This document shows positions 1 to 8,263 of a DNA stretch of 64,000 nucleotides, one piece after another. A program made the translations under genes and the position numbers. Under the pieces are notes generated by a model. The model did no database searches. It was not told the DNA's origin and saw nothing but the letters and a program-made list of their open reading frames with translations. Each line of letters starts with the position of its first letter. Positions within the stretch are counted from its first letter, which is position 1. The stretch is from JAJEDW01 sp963555775 (GTDB lineage Bacteria; Acidobacteriota; Terriglobia; 20CM-2-55-15): assembly GCA_963555775.3 (NCBI GenBank), contig CAUVWY020000010.1:1-64000 (forward strand). The letters are read 5' to 3'.

Positions 1-281
1 AGCTCTCGGAGTACGCACCGGATGGGGTGTTCGTGTTCATCGGCCTACAGCCCAACACCGATTTCCTGCCGCCCGAGATCGCAGTCGACGAGCGCGGGTT
101 CATCGTGACCAACGCGCAGTTCGAGACATCGATCGCCGGCGTGTTCGCGGCGGGCGACAGTCGCGCGGGCTCGACCAAGCAGCTGGGCGCGGCCGTCGGT
201 GAGGGGATCACCGCGCTGATGATGGCGCGACAGTATTTGCAGGGCCACCAACACATTCGCGCGGCCTCGCCGGGGGACTGA
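1..281 (+). CDS. trxB: Thioredoxin reductase, C-terminal part (5' end outside window)
   Basis: The reading frame is open from the first bases of the window and ends with TGA at 279-281, giving about 92 C-terminal residues. The segment FVFIGLQPNTDFLP followed by VFAAGDSRAG is the FAD-binding end of a thioredoxin-reductase-type pyridine nucleotide disulfide oxidoreductase; the AAGD motif contacts FAD. The family transfers electrons from NADPH to thioredoxin in the cytoplasm. The redox CxxC and the nucleotide folds lie upstream of the window, so a related ferredoxin-NADP reductase or alkyl hydroperoxide reductase F-type protein cannot be excluded. Confidence 0.82.
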   Translation, partial: LSEYAPDGVFVFIGLQPNTDFLPPEIAVDERGFIVTNAQFETSIAGVFAAGDSRAGSTKQLGAAVGEGITALMMARQYLQGHQHIRAASPGD

Positions 282-285
282 GTCG

Positions 286-819
286 TTAGGTCCGACCGTC
301 GCTGAGCGGCGGCGCGGTGACGATCGCACGATCCGATTCGAACTGCGCAATCTCCGCCGCGCCGAAGCCGAGCTCGCTGAGGATTTCGCGATTGTGCTCG
401 CCGAGCGCGGGACTCGGCCGCATCGCCAGCTCCGGCGCGTCGCTGAAGTGGAGCGGCGAACCCGCGTACTCGAACGTCCCGACACCGGGCTGATCCCAGT
501 CGACGATGAAGCCGCGCTCGCGTAGCTGCGTGCTGTTGAACAGGTCGCGATTGGTCAGCACCGGCATCGCTGGAACCCCCACAGCCTGAAGGCGCTCGGC
601 CAGTGCGAAGCGCTCCAGTCCGGCGGTCCGGGACGAAATCAGCGCGTCGATCCGGTCGTGATCGGCCCGGCGGCCGGGGGCGTTGTCGGTTTCGAGAACC
701 TGGGCCGAGGGCAGGGCGGCGGCTTCAGCGGACACCGCGGCCACGGCGGTCAGCGCCAGGGTTGCCGATACCAGGGTTACCGATACCAGAGAACCTGTAA
801 GGATCGATTGTCGTCGCAT
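286..819 (-). pseudogene. Signal peptide fused to a CaiB/BaiF CoA-transferase C-terminal fragment
   Basis: The 177-residue product starts with a typical export signal (MRRQSILTG followed by a hydrophobic run to about residue 30). From about residue 55 it continues as the C-terminal domain of a family III (CaiB/BaiF) CoA-transferase: RIDALISSRTAG, LQAVGVPAMPVLTNRDL and PALGEHNREILSELG are typical of that end. Family members are cytoplasmic and near 400 residues, so the catalytic N-terminal domain with its aspartate is absent and the export signal makes no sense for the enzyme. It is most simply a deletion fusion of an unrelated secreted gene with a CoA-transferase gene. No frameshift is seen inside the frame, so a small exported protein may still be made. 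Confidence 0.6.
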
Positions 820-849
820 GATCCGATACCTCGACGTCGTTTTGGGCTG

Positions 850-1756
850 CTAGGGGGTGACCGTTACGGTGACGTACCCGTTGGTCCAGCAGCAATGAAA
901 CTCGAATTCCCCGACCGTGTTGTATGCCAGGACGCGCAGCTCATAGTCGCCGGGCTCGCTGAACATGGCTTGGGTGGTGGCCGGCGCGCCGTCGTCCGCC
1001 GCCTGCCACGTCTCGGTTGCCACCTGAATCTCACGTGGGCTGAACGAAACGTCCCCGGGGCCGCGATGCTTGACCCATCGAACATTGATGGGCCGGGTGT
1101 CGTCGGGCATCATCGAATCCGACCGCGTTGTCCAAACGGTGAGCGGCAAACCCGCGCCGACGGTTGTCTGGAGCCCGCCCCTGCCGATGCCCGCCGGGCC
1201 TTGTGCGTCGGGCCCTCCCGGGTTCAACCGGAGGAGGGGAGACGCGCTGCCGCGTTCGCTCAGGACCCATCCGTTGATGCGGTAGTTGATGCTGGTCAGG
1301 CGGCCGGGGACCGAGAAGGTTTGCCCGTCCGTGCGGAGCGTCCACACCACGTCCCGATCGCCGAAGTCCGCCGGTACGTTAACGGTGAAAACACCGTAAT
1401 GCCGCCGATCCCTTTCGGGCACCGGTATGAAGTGCGTGGGCTGGGCGCCGTCGAATTCGGCGGGTTCGATGGAATTGTCAGGCCCGATGGGGATTTCAAT
1501 GACTTCTTCGGTGTTTACGTTGAAATAGCCGAAAGAGAGTTCATGGGTGCCGTCGGCGTTGGGGTACCAGCCTTCGAAGATGGGGATGACGGGCCCCGCC
1601 GGTGGGCCGAAGCAACTGGATGTTGAACTGCGTCCCCTCGGGGGCGGCCACCCGCTGCGGCGCCGGGGTCGGAGCCGGGGTCGGGGTCCAGCCTGCCAGC
1701 AAGAGCGCGGCGGTTAACGATAATGCGGCCACTGATGCGATCATTACGAAAATCAT
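850..1756 (-). pseudogene. Secreted or lipid-anchored protein of unknown function, frameshifted
   Basis: The frame opens at ATG 1756-1754 (MIFVMIASVAALSLTAALLL), a signal or anchor segment followed by a proline/threonine-rich linker (WTPTPAPTPAPQ). It reads on to EGTQFNIQLL near 1610 and then loses the frame. The next frame continues without a gap as GPPAGPVIPIFEGWYPNADG and runs to the stop at 850, so one extra base (or two missing) near 1600-1610 splits a gene of about 300 codons. The C-terminal part (FSEPGDYELRVLAYN, then GYVTVTVTP) resembles an Ig/PKD-like beta-sandwich edge. I do not recognise the family. A sequencing error is as likely as a real mutation. Confidence 0.55.
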
Positions 1757-1816
1757 GATACGCCGGGCTCCCGATACCTGTCCAGATTCGCGGCGGGAGG
1801 GGGCGGGCCTGGGGGT

Positions 1817-1926
1817 GGAGTGGAATTGGAAGAAGGTACGGACGATGTGGGGGGGCGTGGGGAGGAAGAGCGGGCAAGGCGTGCATCGGCACGGCAGAGA
1901 AGAGATGAGATGCCCGCGTTCCCGGG
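1817..1926 (+). repeat. Dispersed repeat, copy 1
   Basis: This purine-rich stretch (core GGGGAGGAAGAGCGGGC at about 1859-1875, then CAGAGAAGAGATG) recurs in inverted orientation at 36161-36290 with the same order of blocks. At the centre copy 1 has a small hairpin (CGTGC / GCACG around 1880-1893) where copy 2 has an 18-bp perfect stem. The element lies just upstream of the frameshifted secreted gene read on the minus strand. No protein-coding potential is evident. Confidence 0.6.
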
Positions 1927-2071
1927 GGCGCCGAATCGGGATCACGAAATCGGTTTGCGGCCGATTTCTTTAAGGTTGTGCGCGGGGAACGGCGGACCTA
2001 CATTGGACCCTGTGCATGTTTTGATATCGATGCCCTGAAAAAAGGAACACTCGTTAAAAGGAGGACATTCC

Positions 2072-3813
2072 ATGACAGGCGCCTTTCGTCGCACGTGTGC
2101 CACGGCCACGGTCGTTATCGTTCTGATCGTCCCGATTGCCGGTGCCCAGGTCGACAACTACGACCCGGTCACGACCGAGACGCTTCTGGACCCGAGTGCG
2201 GACGACTGGCTGATGTTCAGCCGGACGTACGACGCACTCAGCGTTTCAGCCCGCTAGATCAGATCGACAGCAGCAACGTCGATGGGCTGCGCATGGTCTG
2301 GTCGCGGGGGTTGGGGGTCGGGGCTTCCGAGACCATTCCCATCGTTCGTAACGGAGTCCTGTATACGGTTCATCCCGGCGCCATCGTTCAGGCGTTGGAT
2401 GCCACCAACGGGAATCTGATATGGCAGTACGAGAGGGAACTGGAGAATCCCGCGGCGGCGAGCACGGCAAGGACCAAGAACCTCGCGATATATGAAGACC
2501 TCGTTTTCTATACGGCGCCCGACAGTTACGTCGTGGCCCTGGACGCGCGAAGCGGACGCGTGCGTTGGGAAACGCAAGCCGGTGGAGGCGTCCACACGTC
2601 GGGTCCGATCGTGGTTGAAGGTAAGGTCATCACGAGCCGCGGATGCAGTACTCGCGCCGATTGCTTTATCGCGGCGCATGATGCGGAAACCGGCGTGGAG
2701 GTTTGGAGATTCCACACCACGCAGGCGCCCGGCGAGGGCGGAGATGATTCGTGGGGCAATGTTCCGCTGGAGGATCGAGTGGCATCGACCTGGGGGTTGC
2801 CTGGATCCTACGATCCCGAGCGCCGGCTGATCTACTGGGGCATTGCGAATCCCACACCGTATACCAGGCTGGAGCGCCATGGCGGCAATCCTGATGAGAT
2901 ATCGAGAACCGCTCCCGCCGACTTGTACAGCAACTCGACCGTGGCGCTCGACCCGGACACGGGGGAGTTGGCTTGGTACTACCAGCACAATCCGGGTGAG
3001 GACTGGGACCTCGATTACACCAACGAGCGCACGCTGGTGAGGACGCGAGTCGACCCGGATCCCGACGAGGTGAAGTGGATCAATCCCAATATTGCCCGTG
3101 GAGAGGAACGAAGCATTGCCGTGACGGTTGGCGAGCCGGGCGGCCTGTGGGCGCTGGACGCGTTGACCGGCGAGTTTCTGTGGGCTACGCCCTTTCCTTT
3201 CGACGTTCCTGAATTCCATATCGCCGACGTCGACGTCGAAACGGGGAAGTCGTATCCCAACTTCGATCTGGGCTTTCAGGAACCCGGGGAGCGGCACCTG
3301 GTCTGTTTCCACAACACCCGAAGCTATTGGGCGACGGCCTACCACCCCGGGACCAATTCGCTGTATGTGCCGTACCTGGACAACTGCCTCGATATGACCG
3401 CCGCCGGGCCCGATGGTCCGGAGCGCCGGCTAAGCGTTCCCAGGCCCGGTGCAAACCTGGACGAGATTGCGGGTCTGGCGAAAGTGAATATGACGACGGG
3501 GCGTATCGAACTCATATACTCGGGGCCGGCGCCGAGCAATGGCGCGGTTTTGGCGACTGCCGGCAACCTGGTTTTCTGGGGAGACCTGGATCGGCGCTTT
3601 CGGGCGTTTGACGCCGAGACCGGGAGCGTCTTGTGGGAATCGATTCTGGGTGGGTCCATTCAGAACAGCACGATCACTTATGCGGTCAACGGACGACAGT
3701 ATGTTGCGGTGATGACGGGCGAGGGACTGCTCACGGGGCGGCTTATCGAGCAGGCGGGGCTGACGCCAAGCCGCAGTCACAACTCGATCTACGTTTTTGC
3801 GCTGCCGGAGTAG
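2072..3813 (+). pseudogene. PQQ-dependent quinoprotein dehydrogenase, frameshifted near its 5' end
   Basis: A strong ribosome binding site (AAAAGGAGG, 2056-2064) precedes ATG 2072, which starts a signal peptide ending in PIAGAQ. The first frame ends at TAG 2255-2257 after MFSRTYDA. The protein continues one frame over from about 2236 as QRFSPLDQIDSSNVDGLRMV, so a base was lost, or two gained, at about 2234-2238. The rest is an eight-bladed quinoprotein propeller: repeated blade ends such as LDATNGNLIWQYE and FDAETGSVLWES, plus STVALDPDTGELAWYYQ and PGEDWDLD, which are characteristic of PQQ alcohol/glucose-type dehydrogenases. There is no CxxCH, so no fused cytochrome c. Such enzymes oxidise alcohols or sugars in the periplasm. 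Intact length would be about 580 residues. Confidence 0.8.
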
Positions 3814-3879
3814 GAAGGCGGGAAGAAGTGGAGGAGGAGGAGTGACGGGGGAGGAGTGAAAGGGAAGGGGTGAAAGACC

Positions 3880-4116
3880 ATGACAGACACGACATCGCGG
3901 ACCATGGAAGGCGTAGGGTGGCTGTTGGTGATCGCCGCCGCATTGGCGTTGGCGGGATTCATCGGCTATGGGATGTTCTTTTCGGGAGATGAATCGCCGG
4001 TGATCGTTTGGGTGGTCGGGGTTTTGTATCTGGGTTTCGTGATCTTGTTTCTGACGGTGCTTCGCCAGCGCATCAAGGACCGCAAGAGCGACAAATACAA
4101 GGACGTGGAGATTTAG
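3880..4116 (+). CDS. Small two-helix membrane protein
   Basis: The 78-residue product has two predicted transmembrane helices (about residues 12-33, VGWLLVIAAALALAGFIGYG, and 41-62, VIVWVVGVLYLGFVILFL). A charged cytoplasmic-type tail follows (RQRIKDRKSDKYKDVEI). It starts 66 bases after the quinoprotein stop, behind an almost pure purine tract (3814-3875) that contains several Shine-Dalgarno-like GGAGG copies. I do not recognise a family. The codon use and neat tail suggest a real gene. Confidence 0.6.
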   Translation: MTDTTSRTMEGVGWLLVIAAALALAGFIGYGMFFSGDESPVIVWVVGVLYLGFVILFLTVLRQRIKDRKSDKYKDVEI

Positions 4117-4298
4117 GAGTTTGCGGCGGGGAACGGGGCGGGAAGCTTGCCGCCGGTGAAGGCGTGGGGTTGGCGGCGCGTTGCCCTTATTGCCGGTGCG
4201 GTTTTTATCCCGGGGTCGATGATGTTAGACGCACACGGGTCGCTGTTAAACGCACACCGGTTACTGGAGGATGGTGGCCGGAGCAGGAGGTAGTCAAA

Positions 4299-4619
4299 AT
4301 GATGGTCGTCACGTCCGAGACCATTGTCGGTAAGCGCATCGTCAAGACGCTTGGCCTGGCGCGGGGCAACACGGTTCGTGCCCGCCACATCGGCAAGGAC
4401 ATCATGGCAGGTTTGCGGAACATCGTGGGCGGTGAGATCCACGAGTACGGCAAACTGATCGCCGAAAGCCGGGAGCAAGCGATTGATCGCATGATGGCCG
4501 ACGCGGCGGCGCTCGGCGCCAATGCCGTGGTCGCTGTACGGTTCTCGACATCGATGATGATGGGCGGCGCGGCGGAATTGTTGGCAGTCGGTACGGCGGT
4601 GTTGGTCGAGAACGACTGA
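4299..4619 (+). CDS. YbjQ/UPF0145 family protein
   Basis: The start is ATG 4299 (a second ATG follows at 4302), eight bases after the ribosome binding site AGGAGG (4285-4290). The 106-residue product has the family pattern: TSETIVGKRIVKTLGLARG at the N-terminus, an IHEYGKLIAESREQAIDRM helix, and ALGANAVVAVRFSTS before the final strand. YbjQ proteins form small pentameric assemblies of unsettled function. The product is full length. The longer in-frame extension upstream to 4008 overlaps the preceding gene and is not credible. Confidence 0.88.
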   Translation: MMVVTSETIVGKRIVKTLGLARGNTVRARHIGKDIMAGLRNIVGGEIHEYGKLIAESREQAIDRMMADAAALGANAVVAVRFSTSMMMGGAAELLAVGTAVLVEND

Positions 4620-4722
4620 CGCGGCGGGAGCGGACGGCCGACCGGCGAAAGGCGCCTCCGGGAACGCACGACTTCGGAGGTCAGGACCGTCTGTCAGATC
4701 CGATCTTCACTGATGCGTTAAT

Positions 4723-4780
4723 GCGTTGAGTTGACGCGTTGAGTCGATGCGTTGAGTCGATGCGTTGAGTCGATGCGTTA
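4723..4780. repeat. Tandem 13-bp repeat
   Basis: Three exact copies of GCGTTGAGTCGAT (4736-4774) are preceded by a near copy GCGTTGAGTTGAC (4723-4735) and followed by a partial unit (4775-4780). The array sits in the 431-bp gap between the YbjQ gene and tRNA-Ser. Nothing else is recognisable in that gap. The 13-bp period is not a multiple of three and there is no spacer, so this is not a CRISPR array; it looks like slippage. Confidence 0.85.
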
Positions 4781-5050
4781 GTGCGTGCGTGTGGCCGTGC
4801 CGGTGGAGGCTGCGGGAGGCCTGTCGTCCAGGATAGTGTGGAAAATCTGGCCCGACTGGGCACGGGGCCGATCCCACGGTATGGGGTTTTCCACTCCTCT
4901 TACAGGATTAGCGGGCTTGCCGAGTTCGTGTCAACAGCGTTTTCCAAGGTGCTCAAGCGTCGATTGACATCAGTGCCATGGAAGCTAAGTTTAACTTTAG
5001 ATAATATTAGGTATCAGTAAGAATATTCACATCTTGCAGTAATTGAAAAA

Positions 5051-5137
5051 CGGAGAGAGTGGGATTCGAACCCACGGTGGAGTTACCCCCACACACGCTT
5101 TCCAAGCGTGCTCCATCGGCCTCTCGGACATCTCTCC
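5051..5137 (-). tRNA. tRNA-Ser (anticodon GGA)
   Basis: On the minus strand the acceptor 5' strand GGAGAGA (5137-5131) pairs with TCTCTCC (5058-5052), with discriminator base G at 5051. The anticodon stem CACGC/GCGTG encloses the loop TTGGAAA, giving anticodon GGA, which reads UCC/UCU serine codons. The long variable arm (GTGGGGGTAACTCCAC) is typical of class II serine tRNAs, and the T arm carries GGTTCGAATCC. No CCA is encoded; the 3' flank is TTTTTC. Confidence 0.96.
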
Positions 5138-5695
5138 AAAGTCACTGAATCAAGCCTTGACCCAACGAATCGAGGGGGCTGCAACTCGCGTATCGAGCGT
5201 TGCCCCCAAACGATTGTATGTTGCGGGTCATTGAACCGCAACCGGCGGCCACGCCATTCTGAACGGCTTGTGAATTTGCCTGCCATGCCGCGTCGGAGAG
5301 GCAATGACCGCCTCTGTTGTCACCGGAAGACACGTTCGTGTTATTTCGATAGCCTTCCATGACCGGTGCCGCGGACCGGAACATTCGGGAGCGGGAAACC
5401 TCGACAAGAGTTGGATTCCGTCGATTCGCTGCTTCGGGAGTCTGCTTCAAGGTCAACCCGGGTGGTGAGGCCGACATGTAGCATCGGGCGAGCAACCAGC
5501 GTTCTCCTTCCTGTGCCGAAACGATCGTCGGAATACCAAGAACGACCGTGAAGGCGCATTCCAAGCGCGGTTTTTTGAGGCAACACAAGCACCGATGCCA
5601 CGGCGGGAATCATCCTGACCAAGGTCGTTTGTTCGGGCCGGAACCTGTCATTGTCGCGATCCACAGATTTTCTTATCGCAAATCGAAATTTACTG
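5138..5695. other. Intergenic region without recognisable gene
   Basis: This is the upstream side of tRNA-Ser and the approach to the iron-box promoter. Open frames here are short or poor in composition, lack ribosome binding sites and match no family I know. I see no hairpin terminator or repeat that can be defended. Confidence 0.5.
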
Positions 5696-5725
5696 GTGAC
5701 AATGAAAATCATTGTCAGTTAGAAT
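5696..5725 (+). promoter_or_regulatory. Promoter overlapped by a Fur-like iron box
   Basis: A perfect inverted repeat with 9-bp arms TGACAATGA and TCATTGTCA around a central AAA lies at 5697-5717. It closely resembles the classical Fur box. It covers the space between a possible -35 hexamer (GTGACA, 5696-5701) and a -10 hexamer (TAGAAT, 5720-5725; 18-bp spacing), where a bound repressor would block RNA polymerase. The next genes downstream are the CbiX-like and PepSY genes, 235 bases away. Binding by Fur itself, rather than Irr, Mur or Zur, is inferred from sequence likeness. Confidence 0.72.
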
Positions 5726-5960
5726 GGCAGAGTGCGCCGACCGGGAATCGTCGAGTTGGATGCAGATAAAGTCGGAAATGGTTGAAGAGAAAGAGTAAAG
5801 ATTTTGAGGCAAGAGTGGGGTCGGAGGCGAGTTCAGGTTCCCGGCGACCCAATCTCCTGCCAGTCATAACAGCCACAAGAACGAATGCAACTGGTCGTAA
5901 CGGACGTCAGTAACCTGCCGCCAAGTGGCCCAGTCGCCAGAAGCTGGAAACATTGGAGAC
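5726..5960 (+). other. Long leader between iron-box promoter and CbiX-like gene
   Basis: If transcription starts just after the -10 box at 5725, the mRNA leader is about 225 bases. It contains no convincing small gene. Fragments such as GGTTCCCGG (about 5838) and AGTCATAACAGCC recall pieces of the cobalamin riboswitch, but the conserved core between them is missing, so I do not call one. Confidence 0.35.
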
Positions 5961-6890
5961 ATGATTGTGAGGAGTACGTTGAATCGGTTCGGACGTGCAT
6001 TGTCCCCGTTGATGTTGTCGGTACTGTTCGTGATCCCCCTGGCCGCGCAGACGGAAGGAATCCTGCTCTTGGCCCACGGTGGCAGCGACACCTGGAACGA
6101 GGAAGTCTTCAATCTGGCCACCAGGATCGAACAGACCACGCCCGTTGAAGTGGCTTTCGGCATGGCAAGCAAGCGAACGATTCAGGACGCGGTGGACCGG
6201 TTGTTGGAGAGGGGGGTCGATGGGATCGTGGCTGTTCCGCTGTTCATTTCCTCCCATAGTCCGATCATTCGTGCGACGGAGTATCTGTTGGGGACGCGTG
6301 AGGCGGCCGTTCCGGAACTCGGAATATTTGCCCGGATGGATCACGGCGGAGACGCGAACTCGACCGCGCACCACGCCGGGTTCGATCCAACGACGCCGAT
6401 CGAGACCACAGTCCCCATAAGGGTGACGACGGCGCTCGACCGCCATCCGCTGGTTGCCGACATCCTCGTTTCCCTGGCCGAAGCGGTGAGTGTCAATCCC
6501 GAGGAGGAAGTAGCTGTCATCGTCGCTCACGGACCCTCGTCCGATGAAGACAACACGGCCTGGCTTGAAGACATGGGAATTCTGGCTGAGTTGATGCGCG
6601 AAATGACGCGGTTGAGCCGGATCGAGTATCTCACCGTCCGCGATGATGCGCCTGAACCGATCCACGACCAAGCGGCGGACGAACTGCGCGCACTTGTCAA
6701 TCGCGCGAGCGAAGAAGGCAAGAATGTCCTGATTGTCCCGTTGCTGATGTCTTATGGGGGCATTGAAAATGGCATCCGGGAGCGCCTTGAAGGGTTGACC
6801 TACCGAATGAGCCCCAAGGCGTTGTTGCCGGACGACCGGCTCGCCGAGTGGGTTTTGTCCGTCGCGTCGGGAATCGGAGGCAGGCGATGA
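5961..6890 (+). CDS. Exported CbiX/SirB-type chelatase, two domains
   Basis: The 309-residue product begins with an export signal (MIVRSTLNRFGRALS, then LMLSVLFVIPLAAQ). The start at 5961 gives this signal peptide and has GGAG just upstream, although the spacing is short. Two CbiX-like halves follow. The first has EGILLLAHGGSD (His39) and VPLFISSHSP (His99), the two histidines expected at the metal site. The second has AVIVAHGPSS (His190), but LLMSYGG replaces the second histidine. The family inserts cobalt, nickel or iron into sirohydrochlorin in the cytoplasm; an exported version points to tetrapyrrole or metal handling outside the membrane. Its stop overlaps the PepSY gene as ATGA. Confidence 0.8.
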   Translation: MIVRSTLNRFGRALSPLMLSVLFVIPLAAQTEGILLLAHGGSDTWNEEVFNLATRIEQTTPVEVAFGMASKRTIQDAVDRLLERGVDGIVAVPLFISSHSPIIRATEYLLGTREAAVPELGIFARMDHGGDANSTAHHAGFDPTTPIETTVPIRVTTALDRHPLVADILVSLAEAVSVNPEEEVAVIVAHGPSSDEDNTAWLEDMGILAELMREMTRLSRIEYLTVRDDAPEPIHDQAADELRALVNRASEEGKNVLIVPLLMSYGGIENGIRERLEGLTYRMSPKALLPDDRLAEWVLSVASGIGGRR

Positions 6891-8041
6891 CCCGGCCAGT
6901 TGGCAGTGTGCTGCAAACGACAAGCGCGTTCCGAAAACTTCTCTTCTGGCTGCATCTGACGACCGGCGCCGTCACCGGTGTGGTGGTCCTGATGATGTCC
7001 GTCACCGGTGTGGCGCTCACCTATCAGAAACAGATGAACGAATGGGCCGACCGCGCCTATTGGCCCGGCGAGCCAGGGACGGGTTCGACTCTCTCGGTGG
7101 ACGAACTGGTCTCGCGAGTCGCCGAAGACTACCCTGATTCGTCGCCGACTCAGATCCGGTTCTTCTCCGACACGGAAGCGCCGGCAGTCGTTTCCATAAG
7201 CGGCGGCAGCGTGTTCGTCAACCGGTATACAGGGGAGACGAACAACGAGAGGGCGGAAACCATACGCCAATTCTTCCGCGTGATGACCGACTGGCATCGC
7301 TGGATTGCGGACGACTCCCGGACATGGGGACCAGCCATCACGGGCGCATCCAACTTTGCATTTCTCTTCATTGTCTTCAGCGGTATGTATCTGTGGTTAC
7401 CGCGCCGGTGGAATCTATCCTCGCTTCGTGCCGTGACCTGGTTCAAGGGCGGACTCAGCGGCAAGGCCCGCGACTTTAACTGGCACAACGTTTTCGGATT
7501 CTGGACCGCGATTCCACTAGTGCTGGTCGTTGCGTCGGGAGTTGTCATCTCCTATCCCTGGGCCAGCAGTCTCTTATACACACTATCAGGAACCGAGGCG
7601 CCCGCCGGTGGACGAAGGGGCGGAGGAGGCGAGAGTGTCGACGAGGAGCGACCCGTCCGGGAACTGGCCGCTATCGATCGCCTTCTTGCCAGGGCGCAGG
7701 ATGAAGTCCCGGAATGGCGCACGATCACTATGACGTTGCCCCGGCATGGGGATCAGGCCGTGACGTTCGCCGTCGACGAAAGCTTTGGCGGGCAACCCCA
7801 GTCGCGGACGACGCTCGTGCTCGACAGCCACTCGGGTCACATCAAGAGTCGAAGCACCTTTGACGATCAGAACGCGGGGCAACGCGCGCGTTCATGGCTG
7901 CGCTTTGTTCACACCGGTGAGTACTACGGATTCGTGGGACAGACGATCGCGGGCATCGCATCGCTGGCGGGTGTTTTCCTCGTCTATACCGGATTTGCAT
8001 TGGCTCTCCGGCGTTTCGCGTCGTGGAGAAGTCGACGATGA
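6887..8041 (+). CDS. PepSY-associated TM helix protein (iron-regulated membrane protein type)
   Basis: The start ATG 6887 overlaps the upstream stop (ATGA) and has GGAGG at 6876-6880. The 384-residue protein shows the PepSY-TM pattern: FWLHLTTGAVTGVVVLMMSV as first helix with a conserved histidine, WHRWI before the second helix, the FNWHNVFGFW motif before the third, and a final helix near the C-terminus after FVHTGEYYGF. Two extracytoplasmic PepSY-like segments lie between helices (about residues 60-120 and 260-330). Family members are often iron-regulated and sit beside siderophore or haem uptake genes, where a role in ferric-siderophore reduction has been proposed. The Fur-like promoter and coupling to an exported chelatase fit that setting. 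Confidence 0.88.
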   Translation: MTRPVGSVLQTTSAFRKLLFWLHLTTGAVTGVVVLMMSVTGVALTYQKQMNEWADRAYWPGEPGTGSTLSVDELVSRVAEDYPDSSPTQIRFFSDTEAPAVVSISGGSVFVNRYTGETNNERAETIRQFFRVMTDWHRWIADDSRTWGPAITGASNFAFLFIVFSGMYLWLPRRWNLSSLRAVTWFKGGLSGKARDFNWHNVFGFWTAIPLVLVVASGVVISYPWASSLLYTLSGTEAPAGGRRGGGGESVDEERPVRELAAIDRLLARAQDEVPEWRTITMTLPRHGDQAVTFAVDESFGGQPQSRTTLVLDSHSGHIKSRSTFDDQNAGQRARSWLRFVHTGEYYGFVGQTIAGIASLAGVFLVYTGFALALRRFASWRSRR

Positions 8042-8205
8042 CCGACAGATCCCTGCCGCTGGGTGGCAGAATCCTCCGCGCAACCGTGCGGGGACTTGCC
8101 GCGGGCCGGTGTTGGTGGATCTCATCGACCGCGAGGTCGACCCGAGCCACTCAGCTTCTCGCAAGGTTTGTACCCCGCGGTTTTTCAGCGCCGCATGGAG
8201 CATGA
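8038..8205 (+). CDS. Possible small protein coupled to the PepSY gene
   Basis: A 55-residue frame (MTDRSLPLGGRILRATVRG...) starts in an ATGA overlap with the PepSY stop, the same arrangement as the gene before. The sequence is arginine-rich and not recognisable. Neighbouring frames have similar openness, so a frameshift from a longer partner is possible. The start geometry is the only positive evidence. Confidence 0.25.
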   Translation: MTDRSLPLGGRILRATVRGLAAGRCWWISSTARSTRATQLLARFVPRGFSAPHGA

Positions 8206-8263
8206 AGCCAAGGATCCAAAGCCCCACGCCGTGCGATCGCTCCGCGAACGAGCAGGAACCGGC

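Noticed and set aside
2254..3345. 363-codon minus-strand frame
   Set aside because: It is antisense to the quinoprotein propeller, which has clear family motifs.
4723..4780. CRISPR array
   Set aside because: The 13-bp units are contiguous without spacers, and no cas gene is in the window.
5142..5588. 148-codon minus-strand frame upstream of tRNA-Ser
   Set aside because: Composition is unlike neighbouring proteins, with many Cys/Ser/Asn, no ribosome site and no homologous motif.
5820..5960. Cobalamin riboswitch-like fragments in the leader of the CbiX-like gene
   Set aside because: Pieces like GGTTCCCGG and AGTCATAACAGCC occur, but the central conserved core and its order are missing. A covariance-model search would decide it.
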